A stretch of DNA of 64,000 nucleotides, taken from contig JACYUE010000001.1 of the NCBI GenBank assembly GCA_014841595.1, forward strand, positions 847,654 through 911,653, in the 5' to 3' direction. The notes beneath the pieces were generated by a model that was not told the origin of the DNA, did not search any database, and worked only from the letters and a program-made list of their open reading frames with translations. The position numbers were made by a program, and so were the translations under genes. Below, in pieces: positions 9,675-17,016 of this stretch; the stretch's first letter is position 1, and each line of letters begins with the position of its first letter. The stretch is from Oxalobacteraceae sp. CFBP 8761 (GTDB lineage Bacteria > Pseudomonadota > Gammaproteobacteria > Burkholderiales > Burkholderiaceae_D).

Positions 9675-10334
9675 ATGGCTAGAAAACAATTCGACCTGAT
9701 CGTCTTCGATTGGGACGGCACCTTGATGGACAGTACCGCCGCCATCGTCAAGTGCATCCAGGCGGCCGCGCGCGACCTGGGCTTGCCGGTGCCAACCGAC
9801 TCGTCGGCCGCGCACGTCATCGGCCTCGGCCTGGCCGAAGCGATGCAGGCGGTGATGCCCGATATCCAGCCGGCGCTGTATCCGCGCATGGTCGAGCGTT
9901 ACCGGCACCATTTTCTGACCAAGGACCACCAGCTGGTGCTGTTCAAGGGCGTGCCCGAGATGCTCAATGCGTTGTCGAACGAAGGTTATTTTTTGGCGGT
10001 GGCGACCGGCAAGAGCCGGGTCGGTCTGAACCGCGCGCTCAATGCGACCGGGCTGCTGTCGATCTTCGATGCAACACGTTGCGCCGATGAGACATTCTCC
10101 AAGCCGCATCCGGCGATGCTGCAAGAGCTGACGCGCGAGCTTGGTCAGGATTTGCGGCGCACGGTGATGATCGGCGACACGACGCACGACCTGCTGATGG
10201 CCACCAATGCCGGCGCGGCCGGTATCGCGGTGGAGTTCGGTGCCCATCCGGTCAGCCAGCTCCACGCCTGCCAGCCACTGTTCTCTGCCAAGAACATTCC
10301 CGAGCTGCATGACTGGCTGCTCGAGCACGCCTGA
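9675..10334 (+). CDS. HAD-IA family hydrolase, phosphoglycolate phosphatase-like
   Basis: 219 residues. HAD motif I is LIVFDWDGTLMDS with nucleophile Asp12 and general acid Asp14. Motif II is the T in VATGKSR, motif III is the K in FSKPHPAM, and motif IV is MIGDTTHDLLMA. The cap is the small alpha-helical subclass I type. The substrate cannot be read from sequence; phosphoglycolate or another small phosphoester is likely. It lies 91 bases after rluC on the same strand, a pairing common in Burkholderiales, and may be co-transcribed with it. A GGCGGCC-t-GGCCGCC palindrome sits just upstream. Confidence 0.85.
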   Translation: MARKQFDLIVFDWDGTLMDSTAAIVKCIQAAARDLGLPVPTDSSAAHVIGLGLAEAMQAVMPDIQPALYPRMVERYRHHFLTKDHQLVLFKGVPEMLNALSNEGYFLAVATGKSRVGLNRALNATGLLSIFDATRCADETFSKPHPAMLQELTRELGQDLRRTVMIGDTTHDLLMATNAGAAGIAVEFGAHPVSQLHACQPLFSAKNIPELHDWLLEHA

Positions 10335-10378
10335 GGTCGGGCTCACTGAAGCCTGAGAGCGGCTGAAGTGGACCAGCG

Positions 10379-10467
10379 GCGTACGGGTGGTCTTGCCGAC
10401 CGTACGCGAGGGCGCTGGCACGATATACTGATTGCCGCACGAACAGCCCCGCGCGTGACGCGCGGGG
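10379..10467 (+). promoter_or_regulatory. sppA leader region: -10-like box between two hairpins
   Basis: GCGTACGG (10379-10386) pairs with CCGTACGC (10400-10407). A -10-like TATACT lies at 10424-10429 without a good -35. CCCCGCGCG (10447-10455) then pairs perfectly with CGCGCGGGG (10459-10467) across a TGA loop. The second hairpin would be in the 5' leader about 30 bases before the sppA start and has no T-run, so it is more likely translational or stabilising than a terminator. Confidence 0.35.
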
Positions 10468-10498
10468 ACGGCGTTTCGTCGTCCACCTTCCCGACTTT

Positions 10499-11500
10499 AT
10501 GAGTGACCATACGAGCATTGACCAACCCGGCGACAGCCGGCTCGCGTCGAATCCGACGATGAGCAACTGGGAGCGCGACACGCTCGAGAAACTGGTATTT
10601 GCCACCGTCCAGGAGCGCCGCTCTGCGCGCCGCTGGAGCATCTTCTTCAAGCTCGGCTTCCTGATCGTGGCGCTGCTGGCCCTGTGGGCCTACTACGACT
10701 TCAACTTCGCCAGCGGCGACACCGAAAACCTCGGCCGCCATACGGCGCTGATCGAAATCAACGGCGAGATCGAAGCCGAAGGCAGCGGCGCGGCCGACAC
10801 CGTCATCCCGTCGCTGAACAAGGCGTTTTCCGATCCAGGCTCGGCCGCTGTCGTGCTGCGCATCGACAGCCCGGGCGGCAGTCCGGTGCAGGCCGGCATC
10901 ATCGTCGATGAAATCCAGCGCCTCAAGCGCGGCTATCCCGATAAACCACTGTATGTCGTGGTCGACGAGATCTGCGCTTCGGGCGGCTACTACATCGCCT
11001 CGGCCGCCGACCGTATCTACGTCAACAAGGCCTCGATCGTCGGCTCGGTGGGCGTGCTGATGGACAGCTTCGGCTTTACCGGCACGATGGAAAAGCTGGG
11101 TGTCGAGCGCCGCCTGCTGACGGCCGGCGAGAACAAGGGGTTTCTCGATCCGTTCAGCCCGCAATCGGAAAAGCACCGCGAACATGCCCAGGCCATGCTC
11201 AACGAAATCCACCAGCAGTTCATCTCGGTGGTGCGCGCCGGGCGCGGCAAGCGCCTGAAAGAGACGCCCGAGACGTTCTCGGGCCTGTACTGGACCGGTG
11301 CACGCGCGGTCGACATGGGCCTGGCCGATGCCTTTGGCACCGTCGATACGGTGGCACGCGACATCGTCAAGGCCGAAGACATCGTCGACTACACGGCGCA
11401 CGAAGGCTTGCCGGAACGGGTGCTGAAGAAATTTGGGGCGTCGGTGGGCGAGAGCGCCGTCCGTGCGGCGTATCACAGCGCCGTGCCCAAATTGCGCTAA
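10499..11500 (+). CDS. sppA: S49 family signal peptide peptidase (SppA-type)
   Basis: 333 residues. One N-terminal membrane anchor (about 47-65) is followed by a single S49 domain, so this is the short form rather than the 600-residue tandem E. coli form. The catalytic pair is Ser161 (EICASGGYYIAS) and Lys213 (ENKGFLDPFS); their 52-residue spacing matches the Ser/Lys spacing I recall for Bacillus SppA. The oxyanion-region RIDSPGGSP motif is at 121-129. It is expected to degrade cleaved signal peptides in the membrane, facing the periplasm. No Shine-Dalgarno is evident before ATG 10499, but a strong hairpin lies upstream. Confidence 0.9.
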   Translation: MSDHTSIDQPGDSRLASNPTMSNWERDTLEKLVFATVQERRSARRWSIFFKLGFLIVALLALWAYYDFNFASGDTENLGRHTALIEINGEIEAEGSGAADTVIPSLNKAFSDPGSAAVVLRIDSPGGSPVQAGIIVDEIQRLKRGYPDKPLYVVVDEICASGGYYIASAADRIYVNKASIVGSVGVLMDSFGFTGTMEKLGVERRLLTAGENKGFLDPFSPQSEKHREHAQAMLNEIHQQFISVVRAGRGKRLKETPETFSGLYWTGARAVDMGLADAFGTVDTVARDIVKAEDIVDYTAHEGLPERVLKKFGASVGESAVRAAYHSAVPKLR

Positions 11501-11511
11501 GCATGTTGTCC

Positions 11512-11539
11512 TTGAAACCAGAGGATATGCGGCTATAGT
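11512..11539 (+). promoter_or_regulatory. Strong predicted sigma-70 promoter after sppA
   Basis: TTGAAA (11512-11517), 16-base spacer, TATAGT (11534-11539), immediately after the sppA stop. Transcription would start near 11546. No protein-coding frame on this strand follows, so it most likely drives the small RNA described next. Confidence 0.65.
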
Positions 11540-11545
11540 GAAACG

Positions 11546-11727
11546 GTGGCCGACGCTGCGGTGGATCAGTCAAGCTGCTTGCCCATTGATCCCGGACGGT
11601 GAACGCTGGCGACCGCACCCCTGTGCGGTTTTCGAGAGAATTTTTATTCCTCGCGGTAAGACTGTCCCGGGCGCGTGCATGCGCGCGGCGGGAATGGAAA
11701 CGACGGCTCAGGCCGTCGTTTCCTTTT
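11546..11727 (+). ncRNA. Predicted ~180-nt small RNA of unrecognised family
   Basis: Bounded by a good promoter and a strong intrinsic terminator, with no credible reading frame between. The predicted RNA holds a 5' hairpin (GGATCA/TGATCC with inner CAAG/CTTG), a second hairpin CCGCAC/GTGCGG followed by TTTT (11612-11632), a third around CCCGGGCGCG/CGCGCGGCGGG, and the terminator. The length fits 6S RNA, but the 5' and 3' ends do not pair as 6S requires, and I see no tmRNA, SRP RNA or known riboswitch core. The two T-run hairpins suggest two possible 3' ends, near 11632 and 11727. Confidence 0.5.
11696..11727 (+). terminator. Rho-independent terminator of the predicted small RNA
   Basis: GGAAACGACGG (11696-11706) pairs perfectly with CCGTCGTTTCC (11713-11723). 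The stem can extend one pair to leave a TCAG loop, and TTTT follows at 11724-11727. Confidence 0.8.
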
Positions 11728-11797
11728 GGTGGACCAGTTGTGCATCGATGCGTGCAACTCGCCTTTGCATGTCATGGAGCGATGTTGGTTTGAACGC

Positions 11798-11818
11798 GTG
11801 GGCGGCGCAGCCGCCCAC
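11798..11818. repeat. 9-bp palindrome, REP-like
   Basis: GTGGGCGGC (11798-11806) and GCCGCCCAC (11810-11818) with a 3-base loop, flanked by ACGC and CCTACG. Palindromes of the form CGTAGGGTGGGC...CCCACGCG recur in many betaproteobacterial intergenic regions; that is from memory. Between here and 11907 there is only a T-run (about 11844-11851) and no gene. Confidence 0.4.
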
Positions 11819-11907
11819 CCTACGTCTGCCGACCAGGCTGCTGTGTTTTTTTTGGTGGACAGGGGAGTGCGGCTGGCGCTGCGGTGACGGGCGTTGCAGG
11901 AATCAGG

Positions 11908-12318
11908 TCAGGCTGCCGCACTAGCGGCGTCGCCATCGCGGCCGGTGCGGCGTGACGGGTGGTCCAGATCGTTGTCGTTGCAGTGGTCGGTCATGGTGTC
12001 ATTCGCCTGAGGCGTCGAAGGTGACACGAGGCGCGGCGGGTGCCACATGGTGGGCTGGCGCAGTGGGGGCAAATCGTCATGCTGGGCAAAGCCGCCGCGT
12101 TCGAGCCAGTCCTGATGGTCGCCGCCAACGCGCGCAAACCACGCAGCACGCAGCCGGAACTGGTCGTGATGTGGCAAGGGTCGGGCGCCGCTGCTCCAGC
12201 GCGACAATGCCATCAGCGTGGGAAAAAGCGCCGCATGTACTCGTGCGACGCGCTGGCGCGCGCAATGCACTTCGTGCGGTGAAAGCTTTTCATAGCAGGT
12301 GTCGAGATCATCGTTCAC
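11908..12318 (-). CDS. Hypothetical protein, 136 residues
   Basis: Unrecognised. From the GTG at 12318 (preceded by GGA at a reasonable distance) it encodes a soluble His/Arg-rich protein starting VNDDLDTCYEKLSPHEV. A helical middle section contains RVARVHAALFPTLMALSRW, and the tail (about residue 95 onward) is low-complexity and probably disordered. The frame stays open upstream to 12462, but codons there look unlike a gene. It is divergent from rsuA. The codon pattern favours a real gene, but a chance frame in GC-rich DNA cannot be excluded. Confidence 0.4.
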   Translation of the reverse strand: MNDDLDTCYEKLSPHEVHCARQRVARVHAALFPTLMALSRWSSGARPLPHHDQFRLRAAWFARVGGDHQDWLERGGFAQHDDLPPLRQPTMWHPPRLVSPSTPQANDTMTDHCNDNDLDHPSRRTGRDGDAASAAA

Positions 12319-12532
12319 GTTCAGTCCTGTTCTCTGGCGGAATTGCACCTTGATGTATGGCAAACAACCATCATGGTCGTTAGGCGGATTCCTAACATGT
12401 TGAAGTCTATCAATAAGAATTTCTGCAGACTTGACGCTGCTCAAATGAACCGCGGCATGCAAGTTGACTAAAAAACATTGCTCTAATTGTCAGTCTGTCC
12501 GCGCCGGACCTGTTCTGGTAAAGTCTCGCCCC

Positions 12533-13249
12533 ATGAGTAAACTGTCCCTAGACCGCATCCTGCAATCGCAGGGATTCGGCACCCGCAAATACTGCCGCGC
12601 CCTGATCGAGGATGGCGACGTCACCATCAATGGCGAGGTCGCCGATAATTTCAAGGCCACGTTCGAGACCGACGGCCTGGTGCTGACCGTCTTCGACGAA
12701 GAATGGGCGTACCGCGAGCATGTCTATATTGCGCTGTACAAGCCGGCCAACTTCGAATGCTCGCGCAAGCCGAGCCACCATCCGGGCGTCCTGACCCTAT
12801 TGCCAGAGCAATTTACCTGGCGCGATGTGCAGCCCGTCGGCCGGCTCGATCATGACACCACCGGCCTGCTCCTGATGTCGGACGACGGCCCGTTCATCCA
12901 CGCGCAATCGTCGCCCAAGCGCCACGTACCGAAGGTGTACCACGCCACGACGGCTGAGCCGGTGACCGAGGAACTCGTCGCCAGGCTGCTCGCCGGCGTG
13001 CAACTGCACGATGAGCCGGCGCCATTGAAGGCAGTGTCGTGCGTCAAGCTGGGCGAACAATCCATCGAGATCGTGCTGGAGCAGGGCAAATATCACCAGG
13101 TCAAGCGCATGCTGGCAGCTGCCGAGAATCACTGCAGCGCGCTGCATCGGGCCCAGATCGGCGGCTTGACGCTGGCCGCGCTGGGACTCGAAGAAGGCGA
13201 GTGGTGCTTCCTCGACCAGGCACAGCTCGACCTGCTCGTACCAGGCTGA
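12533..13249 (+). CDS. rsuA: 16S rRNA pseudouridine(516) synthase RsuA
   Basis: 238 residues from ATG 12533. An S4 domain (about 3-55, LDRILQSQGFGTRKYCRALI) precedes the RsuA-type catalytic domain. Catalytic Asp106 lies in VGRLDHDTTGLLLMSDDG, and the C-terminal K-Y-H-Q-V-K-R-M-L motif is typical of the RsuA/RluB/E/F group. Length and the absence of an extended tail fit RsuA better than RluB. An in-frame extension upstream to 12464 lacks a ribosome site and is not used. Single gene between a divergent hypothetical gene and pldA. Confidence 0.88.
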   Translation: MSKLSLDRILQSQGFGTRKYCRALIEDGDVTINGEVADNFKATFETDGLVLTVFDEEWAYREHVYIALYKPANFECSRKPSHHPGVLTLLPEQFTWRDVQPVGRLDHDTTGLLLMSDDGPFIHAQSSPKRHVPKVYHATTAEPVTEELVARLLAGVQLHDEPAPLKAVSCVKLGEQSIEIVLEQGKYHQVKRMLAAAENHCSALHRAQIGGLTLAALGLEEGEWCFLDQAQLDLLVPG

Positions 13250-13261
13250 CATACCACATCC

Positions 13262-13382
13262 GCATGCTGTTGTGGAAATTTCACAACGGAACATGCTTAA
13301 CCACAATATTCGTGCGACATAGTCAGCCGATTTCCGCGACACTCCGTTCCGACGGCGTCCGGGCACCGGTTGTCGCACGAAT
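13262..13382. repeat. Two inverted repeats in the rsuA-pldA spacer
   Basis: GCATG ... GTTGTG-GAAATTT-CACAAC ... CATGC forms a nested palindrome at about 13262-13296, just after rsuA. ATTCGTGCGACA (13308-13319) is a perfect 12-base complement of TGTCGCACGAAT (13371-13382), separated by 51 bases. The second pair closes about 20 bases before the pldA start and could sequester its leader or form paired operator half-sites. Confidence 0.55.
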
Positions 13383-13403
13383 GAATTTTCCAGAAAAATA
13401 ACC

Positions 13404-14498
13404 ATGTACGCATACCGACCGAGCCTCTCCCATTCCCTCGCCCTGATTCCATTGCTGCTGGCCCTGCCAGTCATGGCACAGAGCCAGCCGGCCACCCTGG
13501 CCGAATGCACCCCGATCCTCGACAGCGCCCAGCGCCTGGCCTGCTTCGACCGCGTTGCGAGCACCGGCAGCGCCGCTGCCGCGAGCACCGCATCGACCCC
13601 GGTTGTCGCACCGGCCGTGGCTGCCCAGAGCGCGTTCGACGCACCGCTGAACAGCGCCGTCGATCACACCGCCACCGTCGATCCAACCGTCCAGGCCGCC
13701 GCTGAATACACGCTGAGCAGCCATTGGGAACTCGATCCACGCGACAAGCGCGGCGCGTTCAAGTTCCGTCCGCACCACCCGAACTACCTGATCGCGACCC
13801 GTACCCACCGCCCGAACGAAGCGCCGTACGCCGACTTCCTGGCGACCGACCCGGATGCCGAAGGCTTGTCGAAGGCCGAACTGGAATTCCAGCTCAGCGT
13901 GAAGATGAAGCTGGTCGAGACCCTGTTCGAGCAACCGATCGACGTCTGGTTCGGCTATACCCAGAATTCGTTCTGGCAAGCGGCCAACCACAAGGCATCG
14001 AGCCCGTTCCGCGAAACCAATTACCAGCCGGAGATCATGGCAGTCATGCCACTGGACTTCGCCCTGGCCGGCATCAACGTGCGCTTCCTGAACCTGGGCT
14101 TCGTGCACCAGTCGAACGGTCAGTCGTCGAGCCTGTCGCGCAGCTGGAACCGCTACTACGCCCAGGTCGGCCTGGAACGTGGTCCGCTGACCATGACCGC
14201 CAAGCTCTGGAAGCGTGTCAATGAATCGCTGGAAGATGACAACAACCCGGACATCACCGATTTCATGGGCCGCTTCGAACTGGCCGGCAATTACCGCATG
14301 GGTAGCGGCCATGAAGTCTCGGCCCTCGTGCGCCGTAACTTCAGCACCGACAAGGGTGCAGTCCAGGTCGGTTGGGCATTCCCGCTCGTCGGCCCGATCA
14401 AGGGTTATGTCAATGCGTTCGCCGGCTATGGCCAGAGCATGATCGACTACAACTACTTCCAGCGCAGCCTGGGCGTCGGTGTCATCGTCAAGTATTGA
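13404..14498 (+). CDS. pldA: Outer membrane phospholipase A1 (OMPLA)
   Basis: 364 residues. A signal peptide (cleavage likely after LPVMAQS, about residue 27) is followed by a short Cys-containing segment and an Ala/Thr-rich linker (about 30-100), then the 12-strand OMPLA barrel. The catalytic triad is visible: H235 and S237 in GFVHQSNGQSS and N249 in SWNRYY, at E. coli-like spacing (His-x-Ser, then Asn 12 residues on). The C-terminal strand ends in a barrel signature (GVIVKY). It hydrolyses phospholipids misplaced in the outer leaflet when Ca2+-dependent dimers form. The linker makes it longer than E. coli PldA. Confidence 0.93.
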   Translation: MYAYRPSLSHSLALIPLLLALPVMAQSQPATLAECTPILDSAQRLACFDRVASTGSAAAASTASTPVVAPAVAAQSAFDAPLNSAVDHTATVDPTVQAAAEYTLSSHWELDPRDKRGAFKFRPHHPNYLIATRTHRPNEAPYADFLATDPDAEGLSKAELEFQLSVKMKLVETLFEQPIDVWFGYTQNSFWQAANHKASSPFRETNYQPEIMAVMPLDFALAGINVRFLNLGFVHQSNGQSSSLSRSWNRYYAQVGLERGPLTMTAKLWKRVNESLEDDNNPDITDFMGRFELAGNYRMGSGHEVSALVRRNFSTDKGAVQVGWAFPLVGPIKGYVNAFAGYGQSMIDYNYFQRSLGVGVIVKY

Positions 14499-14553
14499 TC
14501 GTTTCACACCTGCCGTACCGTAGAATGGCGGGCTTGTTCCCACGAGCCCGCCC

Positions 14554-15558
14554 ATGAAACTTGCCTCGCTGGACGACGGCACCCGCGACGGCCAACTGGC
14601 CGTGGTGTCGCGCGACCTGTCCACTGCCCACATTGCCGATGGCATCGCGCCAAGCTTGCGCGCCGCGCTCGATGACTGGGTTTTCATTGCCCCGCAACTC
14701 GATGCACTCTACCGTCAATTGAACGACGGCAAGGGCGACGCCAAAGCGCGCCGCGCATTCGACTTCGACCCGACCCAATGCATGGCGCCACTGCCGCGCG
14801 CCAGCGCCCGCGTGTGCGGCGCCACCTATCTGCACCACCACGACCTGGAACAGCGCGCACTTGGCAGCAGCTTGCCGGCCGCATGGCGCGACGCGCCGCA
14901 GCTGCGCCAGGCCGCAGCCGATGGGTTGCTTGGCCCCACGCAGGACCTGGTGCTGGCGCGCGAAGAATGGGGTATCGACTTCGGCGCCGAGCTGGCTATT
15001 GTGAGTGGCGACCTGCGCCAGGGCGCGACGCCCGATGCGGCGCTGGGCCAGATCCGCCTGTTGTTGCTGGCCAATGACATCACGCTGCGCAACCTGGCGC
15101 CGGATGCGCTGGCGGCGGGTTTCGGCCTGCAAGCCAAACCGGCCACCGCGTTTGCGCCAGTGGCGGTCACGCCGGACGAGCTGGGCGACGCGTGGACGGC
15201 CGCAAAAGTTGCGCTGCCGCTGCGCGTGCGCTTCAACGGCAATCCGGTTGGCACGCTCGAGGCGGGCGAAGACATGACGTTCAATTTTGCGCAGCTGCTG
15301 TCAGCGCTGGCAATGACGCGGCCAGTAACGGCGGGGACGATTGTCGGCTCGGGCATCGTGTCGAACCGGGCAACCAGGCGCCATACGCCGGGCTATGCCA
15401 GCCTTGCCGAGGCGCGCTGGATCGAGATGGCCACCGGCGGCGACGCGGTCACGCCGTTCATGCGCTTTGGCGATACGGTGCGCATCGAGATGCTCGACGA
15501 GAAAGGCAGATCGCTGTCCGGGGCGATCGAGCAGACGCTCAGGGCCGCGGTGGCTTGA
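14554..15558 (+). CDS. Fumarylacetoacetate hydrolase (FAH) family protein
   Basis: 334 residues. The FAH fold is indicated by VCGATYLHHHDLEQRA, WGIDFGAELAIVSGDL, the substrate-side Q-x-R/L-L-L-A-N-D-I-T-L-R-N segment and the closing MRFGDTVRIEMLDEKGRSLSG. Family members hydrolyse or hydrate beta-diketo or 2-keto acids using Mg2+ or Mn2+; the substrate here is unknown. The family FAH(tyrosine)-type genes hmgA and maiA are not adjacent, so tyrosine breakdown is not implied. Its 3' end overlaps the convergent neighbour by 20 bases. Confidence 0.85.
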   Translation: MKLASLDDGTRDGQLAVVSRDLSTAHIADGIAPSLRAALDDWVFIAPQLDALYRQLNDGKGDAKARRAFDFDPTQCMAPLPRASARVCGATYLHHHDLEQRALGSSLPAAWRDAPQLRQAAADGLLGPTQDLVLAREEWGIDFGAELAIVSGDLRQGATPDAALGQIRLLLLANDITLRNLAPDALAAGFGLQAKPATAFAPVAVTPDELGDAWTAAKVALPLRVRFNGNPVGTLEAGEDMTFNFAQLLSALAMTRPVTAGTIVGSGIVSNRATRRHTPGYASLAEARWIEMATGGDAVTPFMRFGDTVRIEMLDEKGRSLSGAIEQTLRAAVA

Positions 15559-16744
15559 CGCCGGGCTCGTCCCAGAAGCCGTCATTATCTGGCACGCCAC
15601 GCAGATCGACGCGCACCGGCCGGCTGATCCGGCGCAGCGCATCGGCGCGCACCAGCCGCCCATCCGGTTCATGCAGCCGGTACCAGAGAAACGCCACGCC
15701 GGACAAGGCCAGCCGCTCGCCCGTGAACAGGTGATCGCGCTGTACGGCAAGGCCTTCGAGACGCAGATCGACATCGAGCACCAGCGCGCCGGCGCTGCGT
15801 TCGGCCTGGCCAAGATAGCGCGCCGTCGTCAACAAAGGACTCTTGTCGCTGACTTCGCCAGCGCGCAGAGCGTCGATGAAGCTGTCGACTGCCTTGAGCT
15901 GTACCGTCGCAGCGGCCGCAATAGCGGCGAGCTCTTTTTTGCGCTCGCCCTTGGCGGAGGCGGCCAGTGCGTCGAGTGCGTCGATGTGCTGCGCGAGCGC
16001 GGCGCGTTCCAGCCCCACCAGCCGCACCCGTTCCAGCAGCGCCGCATGGCGCGTGACGTCGAGTTCGCCCATATAGCCGCCACTCAGGCCAGCTAGGCGG
16101 GCAGGGCAGCTGCGCGCCATGGCACTGGCAAACAGGGCGCGGGCGCCGTCGCCGTAGGCGGCGCCGGCCAGCGTGGTGTCGGTCTTGAACAGGCTGGCCA
16201 GGTCGGCCCCGGCGCGCAGGATCATCGTCGGCGCCGTCAGCCAGGCCAGCAGCAGGGCGCTGCGGCGGCGCGCGGCCGCCGGCGTGCTGGCCTCGATGTA
16301 GCGTTGTAGCGCGGCATTGCGCACGGCCAGCTCTTGCGCCTGGCGGACCAGCGTGGCATCGACGGTGCGTGCCACCACGATGCCCTGGCTGACAAGCGGG
16401 TCATACAGGATGACGACACGGTCGGGCGGCAACATGTGGCAGACCACGGCTGCCAGTTCGAGCGTCAGGTCGAACGCACGCGCCAGACCGGCGGCGCCGA
16501 AGCCGCGCGTATCGACGCTGCCGCCCAGCGCTTTGGCTTGCGCCGGTGGCAGGCGCGCCAGCAATTCGGCGCGCTCTGCTTCGGCGATTGCCTGCCTGGC
16601 TTCGGCTTCCTGCAGCCGCGCCCGTGCTTCGAGCAGGTCGGACGACGTAGAGCTCTGGGCCATTGAATGTGCAGAATGTACAACGCCCAGACATAACATG
16701 ACGATCGAATAGAACGCTCGTACGGTTGAATATCGACGCGCCAT
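15539..16744 (-). CDS. Hypothetical exported coiled-coil protein
   Basis: 401 residues from ATG 16744, preceded by GGGG at eight bases. A signal peptide (VRAFYSIVMLCLGVVHSAHS, cut near AHSMAQ) leads to a charged heptad-rich segment (about 30-65, EARARLQEAEARQAIAEAE), then a mixed helical region with several Ala/Leu-rich helices. No catalytic motif or lipobox is visible. The family is not recognised; location would be the periplasm. The gene converges on and overlaps the FAH gene by 20 bases and is divergent from the WecA-like gene across an AT-rich spacer. Confidence 0.7.
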   Translation of the reverse strand: MARRYSTVRAFYSIVMLCLGVVHSAHSMAQSSTSSDLLEARARLQEAEARQAIAEAERAELLARLPPAQAKALGGSVDTRGFGAAGLARAFDLTLELAAVVCHMLPPDRVVILYDPLVSQGIVVARTVDATLVRQAQELAVRNAALQRYIEASTPAAARRRSALLLAWLTAPTMILRAGADLASLFKTDTTLAGAAYGDGARALFASAMARSCPARLAGLSGGYMGELDVTRHAALLERVRLVGLERAALAQHIDALDALAASAKGERKKELAAIAAAATVQLKAVDSFIDALRAGEVSDKSPLLTTARYLGQAERSAGALVLDVDLRLEGLAVQRDHLFTGERLALSGVAFLWYRLHEPDGRLVRADALRRISRPVRVDLRGVPDNDGFWDEPGVKPPRP

Positions 16745-17016
16745 GATTCGCCCCAATTGGGTAATAAGAAATAAATCTATCTAAATATCACTATGGAAAA
16801 GTGTAACAATTTGTGGAGAAATGGTAGGAGAAGTATCTGTACTATTGATTGTTGCAGCGCAACGTACCTAAAATCACTAAATAAGTCTTTGATAATCAAG
16901 GGCTTGCAATGCACCATTAATGATGAGTGAAATTGCGTGAGAAACCCTGCAGCAACACGATTGGGGAAGAAATGACCCGAAATGCGATAGAATTGACGAG
17001 TTAACAAAGTGGTTCT
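16745..17016. promoter_or_regulatory. AT-rich divergent promoter region of the WecA-like gene
   Basis: 272 bases clearly lower in GC than both neighbours. Candidate plus-strand elements are TTGGGG (16961-16966) with TAGAAT (16988-16993; spacer 21, too long) or GCGATA (16984-16989; spacer 17). Neither is strong, so the promoter is not firmly placed. No gene is seen in it. Confidence 0.35.

Noticed and set aside
11546..11727. 6S RNA (ssrS) identity for the predicted small RNA
   Set aside because: Length fits, but the 5' and 3' ends do not pair, a terminator hairpin occupies the 3' end, and no ygfA-type neighbour is present.
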